A stretch of 64,000 nucleotides of DNA from Alcanivorax profundi (GTDB lineage Bacteria > Pseudomonadota > Gammaproteobacteria > Pseudomonadales > Alcanivoracaceae): positions 992,001 through 1,056,000 of the forward strand of contig NZ_QYYA01000001.1 in the NCBI RefSeq assembly GCF_003597125.1, read 5' to 3'. A program made the translations under genes and the position numbers. The notes beneath the pieces are model-generated. The model saw only the letters and a program-made list of their open reading frames with translations, made no database searches and was not told the origin of the DNA. This document shows positions 43,258 to 51,367 of this stretch, piece after piece. How positions within the stretch are numbered: the stretch's first letter is position 1; every line of letters begins with the position of its first letter.

Positions 43258-46200
43258 ATGCCCAAGCGTATTGTTTCCCTTATCCTTCCTCTACTCGTCT
43301 TGATCAGTCCAGCTTCCCAGGCACTGAACATTCCCGCCTTTGCGCTTCCCGCAGGCGCATCTGCGACGGTGGCAAGAAATGTTGCTATTAGCCGCCGAGC
43401 CAGACAGGACAAAGACCAGCAATCTTTCCAGCGACACGAGTCTTCCAGCCTCTACCAGTTGATCCATATAGACCCCGCCAAACGCCTGGGCACACATGAT
43501 GAATGGGCCATTGCCTATCTGGCAGACGCCGAGAGAGACAGTCACGACCTCATGGACAACTCGGCCTTCCTGCCCACGGCTCACCAGGGCAAGACGTACC
43601 GCTATTTTATGGGGAGCGACGGTTCACCTGTCTTCCTGCCCCTCTCGGAAGGTGAACCGGTGGCATCCCCTGACGCATCCGAACAGCTCTTTCGCGACAT
43701 TGCACTCGGCAATACCAGCTACCACACCGTCATCAGGAGCGCCTCTTCAAGGAACTTTGACATTGGCAAGCGCTACCCCCTGACGCCCACCGAGCGGAGT
43801 GATTTTCATGCCCAGGAGGGCAGCATTCAGCTCACCTCGATTACCCGAATGTGGGAACGTGACGTGGCTGAATTTGCGGTAGAAACCCGCAATGAGATCA
43901 ACGGTACAGTGATGACCGGAAAGGTGTGGTTCTGGGTCCTGGCCGCCACCGGCCGCCCTGTTCTACTCATCAAGGAATACGGGATTGATCTGGTGGAAAG
44001 CGGGATCCCCTTCTACGACCGGCGTCAGATTTCCTTTGGCTTTGCCTACAGTGACCTGCCCATCAGCACACTCGCACCCGAGATTCTTCCTGCTCAACAG
44101 CCCAGCGGCCGGGTACAAGGGATGGCTTATTCCGACCAGACAGGGCAGCTTGCGTTTCTGACCCGGGAATACGGCAGCCAGACTTCATGGTTAACGTTTT
44201 GGGATCTTGCCCAGCGCAAGGCGTTGTTTACCACACGGGCAGGCGGACAGAATCTGCATATGACCAACAGCGGCAAAGCGGTCTATGTGGGGGATTATGG
44301 CCCTAGAGGGTTTCTCGGCTGGGTCATGTTGGGCAATGGCTATCAGCCCTTCGGTGGCCATTTCGATGCCTCATTCCAGATTGACCGAGAGCTGCGTACC
44401 AGCGCCCTGTTCGGGGTCTACCCTGTATCAATCAACAACCACAATGAACTGGAGATCTGGAACACCGCCTGGGGCAAACTTCAGTATCGCCAGCGCCTTG
44501 AACACTCCTCCCCCATGGTCATGGCCACCGCGTCCGATGGCCGCCTTGTTACCCTGGGAGAGGACCTTCGAGTCTCTGTGCATGAGCTGACCATCAGTAA
44601 CCGGCCCTGCCGTGACAAGTCGGATCCGCAAGAAAGCTACTGCGACCAACCTGCCATCTCCTTCAAGGAATCCACATCCCCCATTAGCCTCCCGGATCTG
44701 ATCCTGCCCGATCATTACAGTAAACCGGGCCAGCGGCAGATAACCTCACTGGCACTCCACCCCGAACAGCCAATACTGCTGTATTGCACGGAATTCCCCG
44801 CCGAATGCGGCACGATCAATTACGAAAACCGAAGCGTCTGGCTGGCTCCCCTAAGCAGCAACCTGGTGTTTTCCGGCCCGGGCTCCATCATCGCCGATAA
44901 CGGCACTTATACGCTTGACGGTCAGTTTACTCCGTATGCCCTGCCCCACAGTCCAGCCGTGAATCACCATGCCGCAGTGTCTGAAAGCCGGGCCCTGCTC
45001 TTCAACCGCACGGTTCAATACGACGACCAGTTTACCGATGACAATATCCTGATTCGTGACTCCCTCACCGGACAAGTCATTGATACGCTTTCCCGCCAGT
45101 TCTACCCGATCAACAGTCTTTCCGTTCAGCAGGAAGCGTTGACCGTCACCACCGGCGCCATTGGCAAAGGTGACATGTTTGTGCTGGATCTGTCGTCCCT
45201 GAATTTGCACAAAAGCGCGTTGCCTTTGCCGGTTAATAGCGCGCAGCTAAATAACAAGTGGATGCATGTCTCTGCCAGCGGCATGGAGCTAATCGCCAGC
45301 ACCGACGACCCGGCATTGGTCCGTACACTCAACTTTCAGGTCGCCGACCATGCCTTCACCGACAAGGGAATCGTCTACGCGAGAGACAACATTCTCTATG
45401 AGTATGACGTTGCCGAGGACACCTCAACCGAATGGTATCGTTTTGATTCGACAGTCCATGAATTTGTTCTCTTTGACGAGCAGAGCCGCTCGCTGGCGGT
45501 GAGAATCGATCAAGGCAAGGTCGTCCTTCCTCATGCTGGCGTGACACTGGATCTTCCCTATACCCAGCTTGGCAAGCAGTCGCTGGAATACGACAAACTG
45601 ACGGAGACATTTTTCGTTTCCGGACTGACCGGTTATTCCTCTGCGTTCAACCCGGCCATTGATGTGATCCAGCAGTTTGATACCTCTGGCAAACCGCTCA
45701 TGGAGATGTATCCACTGTGGGGGCGCTCTGAACTGATGCAGGCGACCGCCAATGGCCAACTGTGGAATGCCGATGACAGTGGCAACCTGAATATCCGGGA
45801 TATTCGCTCCGGTCTGGTCCTTGAAACCATTGTGGAAGCCCACCAGGGACACATCACCGCCCTCGAACAACTGAACGAGCGCGCGGTCATCACCGCCTCC
45901 AGCAACGGCACTATCAAGATCTGGCGGACAGACATACCCAGCGGCAACTTCCGGCTCAACACGGTAAGCACGCAACTCGATCAGGTATTGGTGAAACCGG
46001 ATATCGGCAACCGCCATCCACGCTTGGTGGCAACCATCAGCATCGACAAGTCGGGAGAATTTGTTATCAACTCGCCCGATGGCTACTACTGGTCAACCCC
46101 TCGCGCACTGCACAACGCCAGTTTTGTGCAAGACAGCAAGGTATTTGATTACGCACAATACGATTACTGGCTAAATCGACCGGATATCGTACTGCAGCGT

Positions 46201-47400
46201 CTCGGATACGCCACGCCCAACAGCCGCATGCTCTGGGAAAAACTGGTCAGCCATCGGCAGCAACGTCATCATGGCCATCCCTCACGGATGCCTCTGAATA
46301 TAGATAAACCAGCATTGACCCTGAGCGGCCCACAGGCGCTGCTTCAACGAAGGGACCAGATTAACTTGACGTATGCGGTTGAGGACGCCAAACATTCGGA
46401 CGTGACACTGCACGTGCAGGTGAATCAGGTGCCGGTGTTTGGCCAGCAGGGCCTACCCCTGAAAAACAACCACGGCACCCTGTCCATTGATCTGACACCC
46501 GGCAGAAATAACATCCGGGCTTACGTCAGCACCGGTGGTGGCCTGCAATCAGAAACCCGTTTCCTTACTTACAACCAGGCTGATAACAACCGCAAGCCAG
46601 CGCTCTATCTGCTTACCATTGGTGTCTCGGATTATGCGGATGACCGTCTCGACCTGCGCTACGCCGCCAAAGATGCCACCGATCTGGCCAACGCCCTTGG
46701 CGCCAGTGATCAATATCGCGAGGTTCACCGCTTTACCTTGCTGGACCGCCAGGTCACCGCGCGCTCGGTCCGTGATGCCAAGGCGTTTCTCAACCAAGGG
46801 ACAGCGCAGGATCACGTCGTCGTATTTCTGGCCGGGCACGGTTTTCTTGACGAACAGGACAACTACTTCTTTGGAACCTCGGATATTGACATTGCCACTC
46901 CCGCGGGCAAAGGCCTGCCCTACGAGGACATCAACCGACTGCTCGACGGAATTCCCTCGAGAAACAAACTGCTGATGCTGGATACTTGCCACTCAGGGGA
47001 AGTCACAGAGCCGGTAGCCCGTCTGGAACTGCCACCGGGAGTGCAAAGTCGCGGTCTGTCCGTCAGAGCACAACCTCAATCAGAAGCATCTCCGGGCATC
47101 TCCTACGCGCTTTTGCAGAACGCCTTTGTGGATCTGCGTGCTTCTACTGGAGCGATCATCATCAGTGCATCTGGCGGACAAGAATTCGCACTTGAAACCG
47201 AGGCTATCCAGAACGGGATTTTTACGGCTAGTGTCATCGATGCACTGACCAACAAGCGTGCAGACAGCAACGGAGATGGTGAGGTCACCACCGCCGAACT
47301 CCGCGATTTCACCTATCGCGAAGTAACACGCCTGACCAACGGTCGGCAGCGGCCTACCACCCGTAAATACAACCTGGATATCGATTTCGCCGTTTTCTGA
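43258..47400 (+). CDS. Exported beta-propeller / caspase-like (peptidase C14) protein with EF-hand loop
   Basis: 1380 residues from the ATG at 43258, whose signal peptide MPKRIVSLILPLLVLISPASQA is clear; an upstream TTG start is less likely. A unique N-terminal part (about 25-280) is followed by degenerate WD40-like propeller repeats to about residue 900, the best being HQGHITALEQLNERAVITAS near 862. The junction DGYYWSTP...YWLNRPDIVLQRLG (941-982) is typical of WD40-caspase proteins. The caspase-like domain (about 1113-1320) has His1194 in FLAGHGFL and Cys1244 in LDTCHSGE. A canonical EF-hand loop DSNGDGEVTTAE lies at 1336-1347. Predicted to be an exported calcium-responsive orthocaspase; substrate unknown. 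Confidence 0.85.
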   Translation: MPKRIVSLILPLLVLISPASQALNIPAFALPAGASATVARNVAISRRARQDKDQQSFQRHESSSLYQLIHIDPAKRLGTHDEWAIAYLADAERDSHDLMDNSAFLPTAHQGKTYRYFMGSDGSPVFLPLSEGEPVASPDASEQLFRDIALGNTSYHTVIRSASSRNFDIGKRYPLTPTERSDFHAQEGSIQLTSITRMWERDVAEFAVETRNEINGTVMTGKVWFWVLAATGRPVLLIKEYGIDLVESGIPFYDRRQISFGFAYSDLPISTLAPEILPAQQPSGRVQGMAYSDQTGQLAFLTREYGSQTSWLTFWDLAQRKALFTTRAGGQNLHMTNSGKAVYVGDYGPRGFLGWVMLGNGYQPFGGHFDASFQIDRELRTSALFGVYPVSINNHNELEIWNTAWGKLQYRQRLEHSSPMVMATASDGRLVTLGEDLRVSVHELTISNRPCRDKSDPQESYCDQPAISFKESTSPISLPDLILPDHYSKPGQRQITSLALHPEQPILLYCTEFPAECGTINYENRSVWLAPLSSNLVFSGPGSIIADNGTYTLDGQFTPYALPHSPAVNHHAAVSESRALLFNRTVQYDDQFTDDNILIRDSLTGQVIDTLSRQFYPINSLSVQQEALTVTTGAIGKGDMFVLDLSSLNLHKSALPLPVNSAQLNNKWMHVSASGMELIASTDDPALVRTLNFQVADHAFTDKGIVYARDNILYEYDVAEDTSTEWYRFDSTVHEFVLFDEQSRSLAVRIDQGKVVLPHAGVTLDLPYTQLGKQSLEYDKLTETFFVSGLTGYSSAFNPAIDVIQQFDTSGKPLMEMYPLWGRSELMQATANGQLWNADDSGNLNIRDIRSGLVLETIVEAHQGHITALEQLNERAVITASSNGTIKIWRTDIPSGNFRLNTVSTQLDQVLVKPDIGNRHPRLVATISIDKSGEFVINSPDGYYWSTPRALHNASFVQDSKVFDYAQYDYWLNRPDIVLQRLGYATPNSRMLWEKLVSHRQQRHHGHPSRMPLNIDKPALTLSGPQALLQRRDQINLTYAVEDAKHSDVTLHVQVNQVPVFGQQGLPLKNNHGTLSIDLTPGRNNIRAYVSTGGGLQSETRFLTYNQADNNRKPALYLLTIGVSDYADDRLDLRYAAKDATDLANALGASDQYREVHRFTLLDRQVTARSVRDAKAFLNQGTAQDHVVVFLAGHGFLDEQDNYFFGTSDIDIATPAGKGLPYEDINRLLDGIPSRNKLLMLDTCHSGEVTEPVARLELPPGVQSRGLSVRAQPQSEASPGISYALLQNAFVDLRASTGAIIISASGGQEFALETEAIQNGIFTASVIDALTNKRADSNGDGEVTTAELRDFTYREVTRLTNGRQRPTTRKYNLDIDFAVF

Positions 47401-47420
47401 ATACGGCAAAGACATGGAAA

Positions 47421-49862
47421 TTACTGACCCAGCCTTCGCTTGGTCAGTGCCGTCGCAGTGGCCTCAAGCGGGTCCTCAGGCCAGGGATGCTTGGGGTATC
47501 GCCCACGCAGCTCCTTGCGCACGGCCGGGTAATTTTCCCGCCAGAAGCGCTCAAGGTTATTGGTAATCGCAGCAGGCCGTCCGGCGGGGGTCAGCAAATG
47601 TGCGGTGATCGTCAAACGCCCTTTGGCAAGGGTCGGCAAGACTCCGAGCCCAAACAATTCCTGTAATTTCACTGCAAGCACTACGTGTTCACTACGATAA
47701 TCAAGCGTGGCGTTGCGCCCGCTGGGAATTGCCACCCGGGCCGGTAACTGCGCCTCCAGCGCCTGCCTTTGTTCCAACGTCAACAGCACATCCAGTGCAT
47801 GCTGCAGTGGCAGGTTGCGCAGATCGTCCAGTCGTCGCATACCGGCCATAAAGGGAGCCAGCCACTGCTCAAGGGTTGCCCCTAGGGTCGAGTCGTCCAC
47901 TGCCGGCCAACCCGATTCCAGTAACGCCATTCTCGCAACCCTGGCCTGCCACTGGCGCGCCTCTTCATCCCAGGGCAAGGCGTTGTCTAATCCGGCTTCA
48001 CGAACCCCCTGAAGCAGCCCTTCGATACATTGCTCTGCAGACAGCTCGGCAAGGGGATGCGATTCAATCACCAGATTGCCCAGCACCTGCTCACGACGCC
48101 CGGTCACCCGGCCACGCTCACTATCCCAACCGGCACGTTTGCGCCAGCGAGCGTGCTTGTCCAGCACCGCAGTCACGGCTCGCTCATCCAACGGCATGAC
48201 CAACCTCAACCGGGCATCCCGTGGCTGCCCGTCGGTGTCGAGAACCACTAACCACTCGTGGCCAAGCAATCGATCCCGTTCCGGTAAACGGACACCGGGG
48301 CCATCCACCATCTGATACACCCCGTCTCGCCCGGGCCTTTGCCTTGCCACCTGTTGCGGGAAGGTACAGGCCAGTAATGCGCCTAGCCCTTGCCGCCAAT
48401 CGCTTTCATCACGATGTTTGCCGCCGGCAAGTCTGCGGGCTTCGGCCAGCAGGCTTCCATATTGTTGGGGACGCTGTTCCAGGGCCTGCAGGCGGTCGCG
48501 CACGTCCACACCCAGCCCCTGAAAGGGATCGCGATCAGAGAGTAAGGCGGCCAGCCGTGATGCCGTCTCAACCAGACCGATCTCTCTGCCGGCAATCACC
48601 AGAATGGCCAGCGCCGGCTCCGTTGCCACCGATGACACCGCTTGCCCGAGCGGCGTCAAAGCGCCCTGTCGGTCCAGTACCCCGGCGGAGGTCAACCGGT
48701 CCACCGCACTACGCCAGGCACCTCCAGGCGGAGGATCCAGCCACTCCATTCCATCAGGTTGGCTACACCCCCAGCGTGCAAGATCAAGGACCAGTCCGTC
48801 GAGGCCAACACGATGAATTTCGGGCGCGGTATAACGGGCGAGCACCTCCGACTCGGCCCAAAGCCGTATGCAGTGCCCGGGGCCGCGCCGGCCAGCACGT
48901 CCCGCTCGCTGCCGGGCACTGGACTCACTGACCCGTCGTGTGACAAGCCTCGAGCGGTGTCTGGCAGGATCATACAGGGGCTCACGGATAAACCCGCTAT
49001 CCACCACGTGAGTGACCCCATCGATGGTCAGACTGGTTTCCGCCACGTTGGTGGCCAGAATAATCATTTGGACACCCGCGCGAGCCTCATCAAGCACAGC
49101 CTGTTGTTCCGAGAGAGGCAAACTGCCATGAAGCATACGAACCCGCTCTGCCAGTCCACTTTCGCGAAGCTGACCTGCCAGCCACTGGATGTCTGCCTGA
49201 CCGGGCAAGAACACCAGCATCACACCAGTGCAATGAGCCACAGTCACTACTTCGCGAAGACAATGCGTTCTCCAGTCTGTTCTGCCTGGCACTGCGGCAT
49301 AACGGACATCAACCTGAAAACGTTTCCCCTCACTACGAATAACCGGCGCATCAAGCCAGGTTTGCAAAGATTCGCTGTCGAGGGTGGCCGACATCACCAG
49401 CACCCCCAGATCGGGCCGGAAGACCTCACGGACTTCCCGCACCAGGGCAAGGCCCAAATCCGCTTGCAGGGATCGCTCATGGAATTCGTCAAACACAACC
49501 ATGCTGACCCCCTTGAGCTCCGGGTCGGTCAGTAGCATCCGGGTAAGAATGCCCTCAGTGATCACTTCGATAAGCGTATCGGGCCCAGTACGGGAATCCG
49601 AGCGAGTCCGGTAACCCACACGCCCTCCTGGTTGCTCCCCAAGCTGAGAGGCCATGAACGTGGCCACCGATCGTGCGGCGACCCTGCGCGGCTCCAACAT
49701 CAGGATTTTTCCCCGGCTGCTCCAGCCTGTCTTGAGCAACGCCAGCGGCACACGGGTGGATTTCCCCGCTCCGGTCGGGGCCTCCAGAATGGCACGACCG
49801 TACTCGTCAAGTGCTTGAATTAATTGCGAAATGACATCATCGACGGGAAAATTGGAGGGCAT
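47421..49862 (-). CDS. hrpB: ATP-dependent RNA helicase HrpB
   Basis: 813 residues. It is a DEAH/DExH-box helicase with motif I GAGKSTRVPL (about 32-41), motif II as DEFH in VVFDEFHERS, motif III MSATLD and motif VI RQRAGRAGRRGPG. HA2 and the HrpB-specific C-terminal domain follow, ending with KHPWPEDP. Its cellular role is poorly defined; it is found across gammaproteobacteria. It converges on the caspase-like gene with only 20 bases between the stops and no terminator there. Confidence 0.95.
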   Translation of the reverse strand: MPSNFPVDDVISQLIQALDEYGRAILEAPTGAGKSTRVPLALLKTGWSSRGKILMLEPRRVAARSVATFMASQLGEQPGGRVGYRTRSDSRTGPDTLIEVITEGILTRMLLTDPELKGVSMVVFDEFHERSLQADLGLALVREVREVFRPDLGVLVMSATLDSESLQTWLDAPVIRSEGKRFQVDVRYAAVPGRTDWRTHCLREVVTVAHCTGVMLVFLPGQADIQWLAGQLRESGLAERVRMLHGSLPLSEQQAVLDEARAGVQMIILATNVAETSLTIDGVTHVVDSGFIREPLYDPARHRSRLVTRRVSESSARQRAGRAGRRGPGHCIRLWAESEVLARYTAPEIHRVGLDGLVLDLARWGCSQPDGMEWLDPPPGGAWRSAVDRLTSAGVLDRQGALTPLGQAVSSVATEPALAILVIAGREIGLVETASRLAALLSDRDPFQGLGVDVRDRLQALEQRPQQYGSLLAEARRLAGGKHRDESDWRQGLGALLACTFPQQVARQRPGRDGVYQMVDGPGVRLPERDRLLGHEWLVVLDTDGQPRDARLRLVMPLDERAVTAVLDKHARWRKRAGWDSERGRVTGRREQVLGNLVIESHPLAELSAEQCIEGLLQGVREAGLDNALPWDEEARQWQARVARMALLESGWPAVDDSTLGATLEQWLAPFMAGMRRLDDLRNLPLQHALDVLLTLEQRQALEAQLPARVAIPSGRNATLDYRSEHVVLAVKLQELFGLGVLPTLAKGRLTITAHLLTPAGRPAAITNNLERFWRENYPAVRKELRGRYPKHPWPEDPLEATATALTKRRLGQ

Positions 49863-50000
49863 TCAATACATCCATTGCCTTTTTGGCGTGATCGCAGTCA
49901 CTAGTCATCATTTTTCTGCCTCATGTCTCTGGCCGTCAACTGAGGCTATGCTATATTTGGCTTAGTAGTAATAATTTATAACGAATAGAAATAGCGATTT
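49863..50000. other. AT-rich divergent spacer between hrpB and an orphan gene
   Basis: 138 bases, clearly more AT-rich than its surroundings near 49955-50000. Several -10-like hexamers (TATATT, TATAAC) are present but none has a good -35. Presumed divergent promoter region. Confidence 0.4.
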
Positions 50001-50567
50001 ATGCTGAGCGATTTGGGGATACCTGAGCATCTAATCTGGAAACTGAATGATTTTGACAACCACCAGCGGGCGGTCAATTTTATCAAACAGTTTCAGGACA
50101 CGCTGTGCGTATTCAGTGCACCGGTGGAACAACTTTATACTAACTACGATATTTCGCTCCCGGACAACGATGAGCGCTCACTGATCATCCTGCCAAACCC
50201 GTATGCCTATCACGACACCTTTAATGGCATTGTGGACGATAGTGTCCACGCTAGCGGCATGTATATCGTTCCCGGTGACCTATTTGGAAAAGAAGGGCTG
50301 TTTCTCACCCTGCGACTGCTCAAATACGGAAAACGCATCATCAAACCTGTCCCGTTAAAGGTAGGGCTGTGGGCGCTGATGAAAAAAGAAACCCGGGACG
50401 TACCCTTCCTGCCTGTGATCACCAAGGGGGACCTGCGGGCATTTCGCAAGGATTTTCCCTGCCTGCACCTTCACCGCATCCAGCCATCCAAGTTGGTGGA
50501 CCGGTCCCCCATGGAGATCAAGGCAATTCAGAAGGTCATCCGGGACAAACTGAAAGTCTATATGTAA
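50001..50567 (+). CDS. Hypothetical protein, family not recognised
   Basis: 188 residues, cytoplasmic by sequence, with no signal peptide or membrane helix. The start ATG follows an AT-rich leader with no clear ribosome site. It has a hydrophilic N-terminus, a central segment SLIILPNPYAYHDTFNG and a basic C-terminal third (KAIQKVIRDKLKVYM). No catalytic or nucleotide-binding motif is evident. Its stop is immediately adjacent to the stop of the converging UndA-like gene (0 bases between). It reads as a real gene because codon use is normal and both ends fit the neighbours. Confidence 0.65.
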   Translation: MLSDLGIPEHLIWKLNDFDNHQRAVNFIKQFQDTLCVFSAPVEQLYTNYDISLPDNDERSLIILPNPYAYHDTFNGIVDDSVHASGMYIVPGDLFGKEGLFLTLRLLKYGKRIIKPVPLKVGLWALMKKETRDVPFLPVITKGDLRAFRKDFPCLHLHRIQPSKLVDRSPMEIKAIQKVIRDKLKVYM

Positions 50568-51302
50568 TCAGTTCGTCTGATCGTAGCAATAATCGAGGGC
50601 CTGGATGTAATACTCCAGCCCTCTGCTGGCCGCCGCAAAAGCTCTTTCTTTCTGGGCCTCATCCACACAAACCAGCTTGATCAGCTCCATGGCTTCATGG
50701 GGGTGATCGTCATCATAGGACGCGTGAGCCCTCAGCCAGGCCATGGAGTGGCGATTGATCGTTGCCACACCATTTTCCTGATAGGCCTTCATGCCCTTGA
50801 CCACGCTTTGACTCCACTCGCCGGTCGCCCATTCAATGGCAAGATTGGTTGAGGCAATCCCTTCTTCCAGAGTGCCTTGATGCCCCATGTTCCACAGAAA
50901 GTGATTCACCGCATCCATGGCTGCAGGTGGCTCGACAAATTCCAGGTCACGCAAGGTGATCCCGAAGCCCATAGCCCAATCCTGGTACCAGTAGGCATGG
51001 CGCTGCTCAATCTTGATATTACCAATCAGCCAGTTCTTGGCTTCCTCATGGCCTGCATGGCGCCCCGGCCGGGTCTTCGCCAGATTCAGGCCCATGTATT
51101 TGGGAAAGTTTTCCACCAACGGATAGAAATTCAACAATGCCGAGCGGAAACGTGGCAGGGACAGTGAACCTGCCGCCATCTCCTCAAACAGCGGGTGCCT
51201 GACCACCCGATCCTTGAGCGGTACCAGATCGTCCCAGAATTGCTGGGCCCAAGGCGAGTGCGCTGTAAGCTCCAGCGCTTTCTTGTAGTTCGCGGCTCGC
51301 AT
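50568..51302 (-). CDS. TenA-fold non-heme iron oxidase, UndA-like
   Basis: 244 residues from the ATG at 51302, chosen because GGAG lies 9 bases upstream; an ATG five codons earlier has no ribosome site. It has the all-helical haem-oxygenase-like/TenA fold. Six potential iron ligands are present: Glu99 and His102 (IEQRH), Glu157 (NLAIEWATGEWS), and His193, Asp197 and His200 (HASYDDDH). This spacing matches, from memory, Pseudomonas UndA, which converts medium-chain fatty acids to terminal alkenes. Thiaminase TenA lacks this ligand set. Alternatives are a PqqC- or CADD-like oxidase. Confidence 0.75.
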   Translation of the reverse strand: MRAANYKKALELTAHSPWAQQFWDDLVPLKDRVVRHPLFEEMAAGSLSLPRFRSALLNFYPLVENFPKYMGLNLAKTRPGRHAGHEEAKNWLIGNIKIEQRHAYWYQDWAMGFGITLRDLEFVEPPAAMDAVNHFLWNMGHQGTLEEGIASTNLAIEWATGEWSQSVVKGMKAYQENGVATINRHSMAWLRAHASYDDDHPHEAMELIKLVCVDEAQKERAFAAASRGLEYYIQALDYCYDQTN

Positions 51303-51367
51303 GCAGTTGTTCTCCATAACAACGGTTTATTTTTATCCGTGCACCACCATGCATCGAAAGAGGCACA

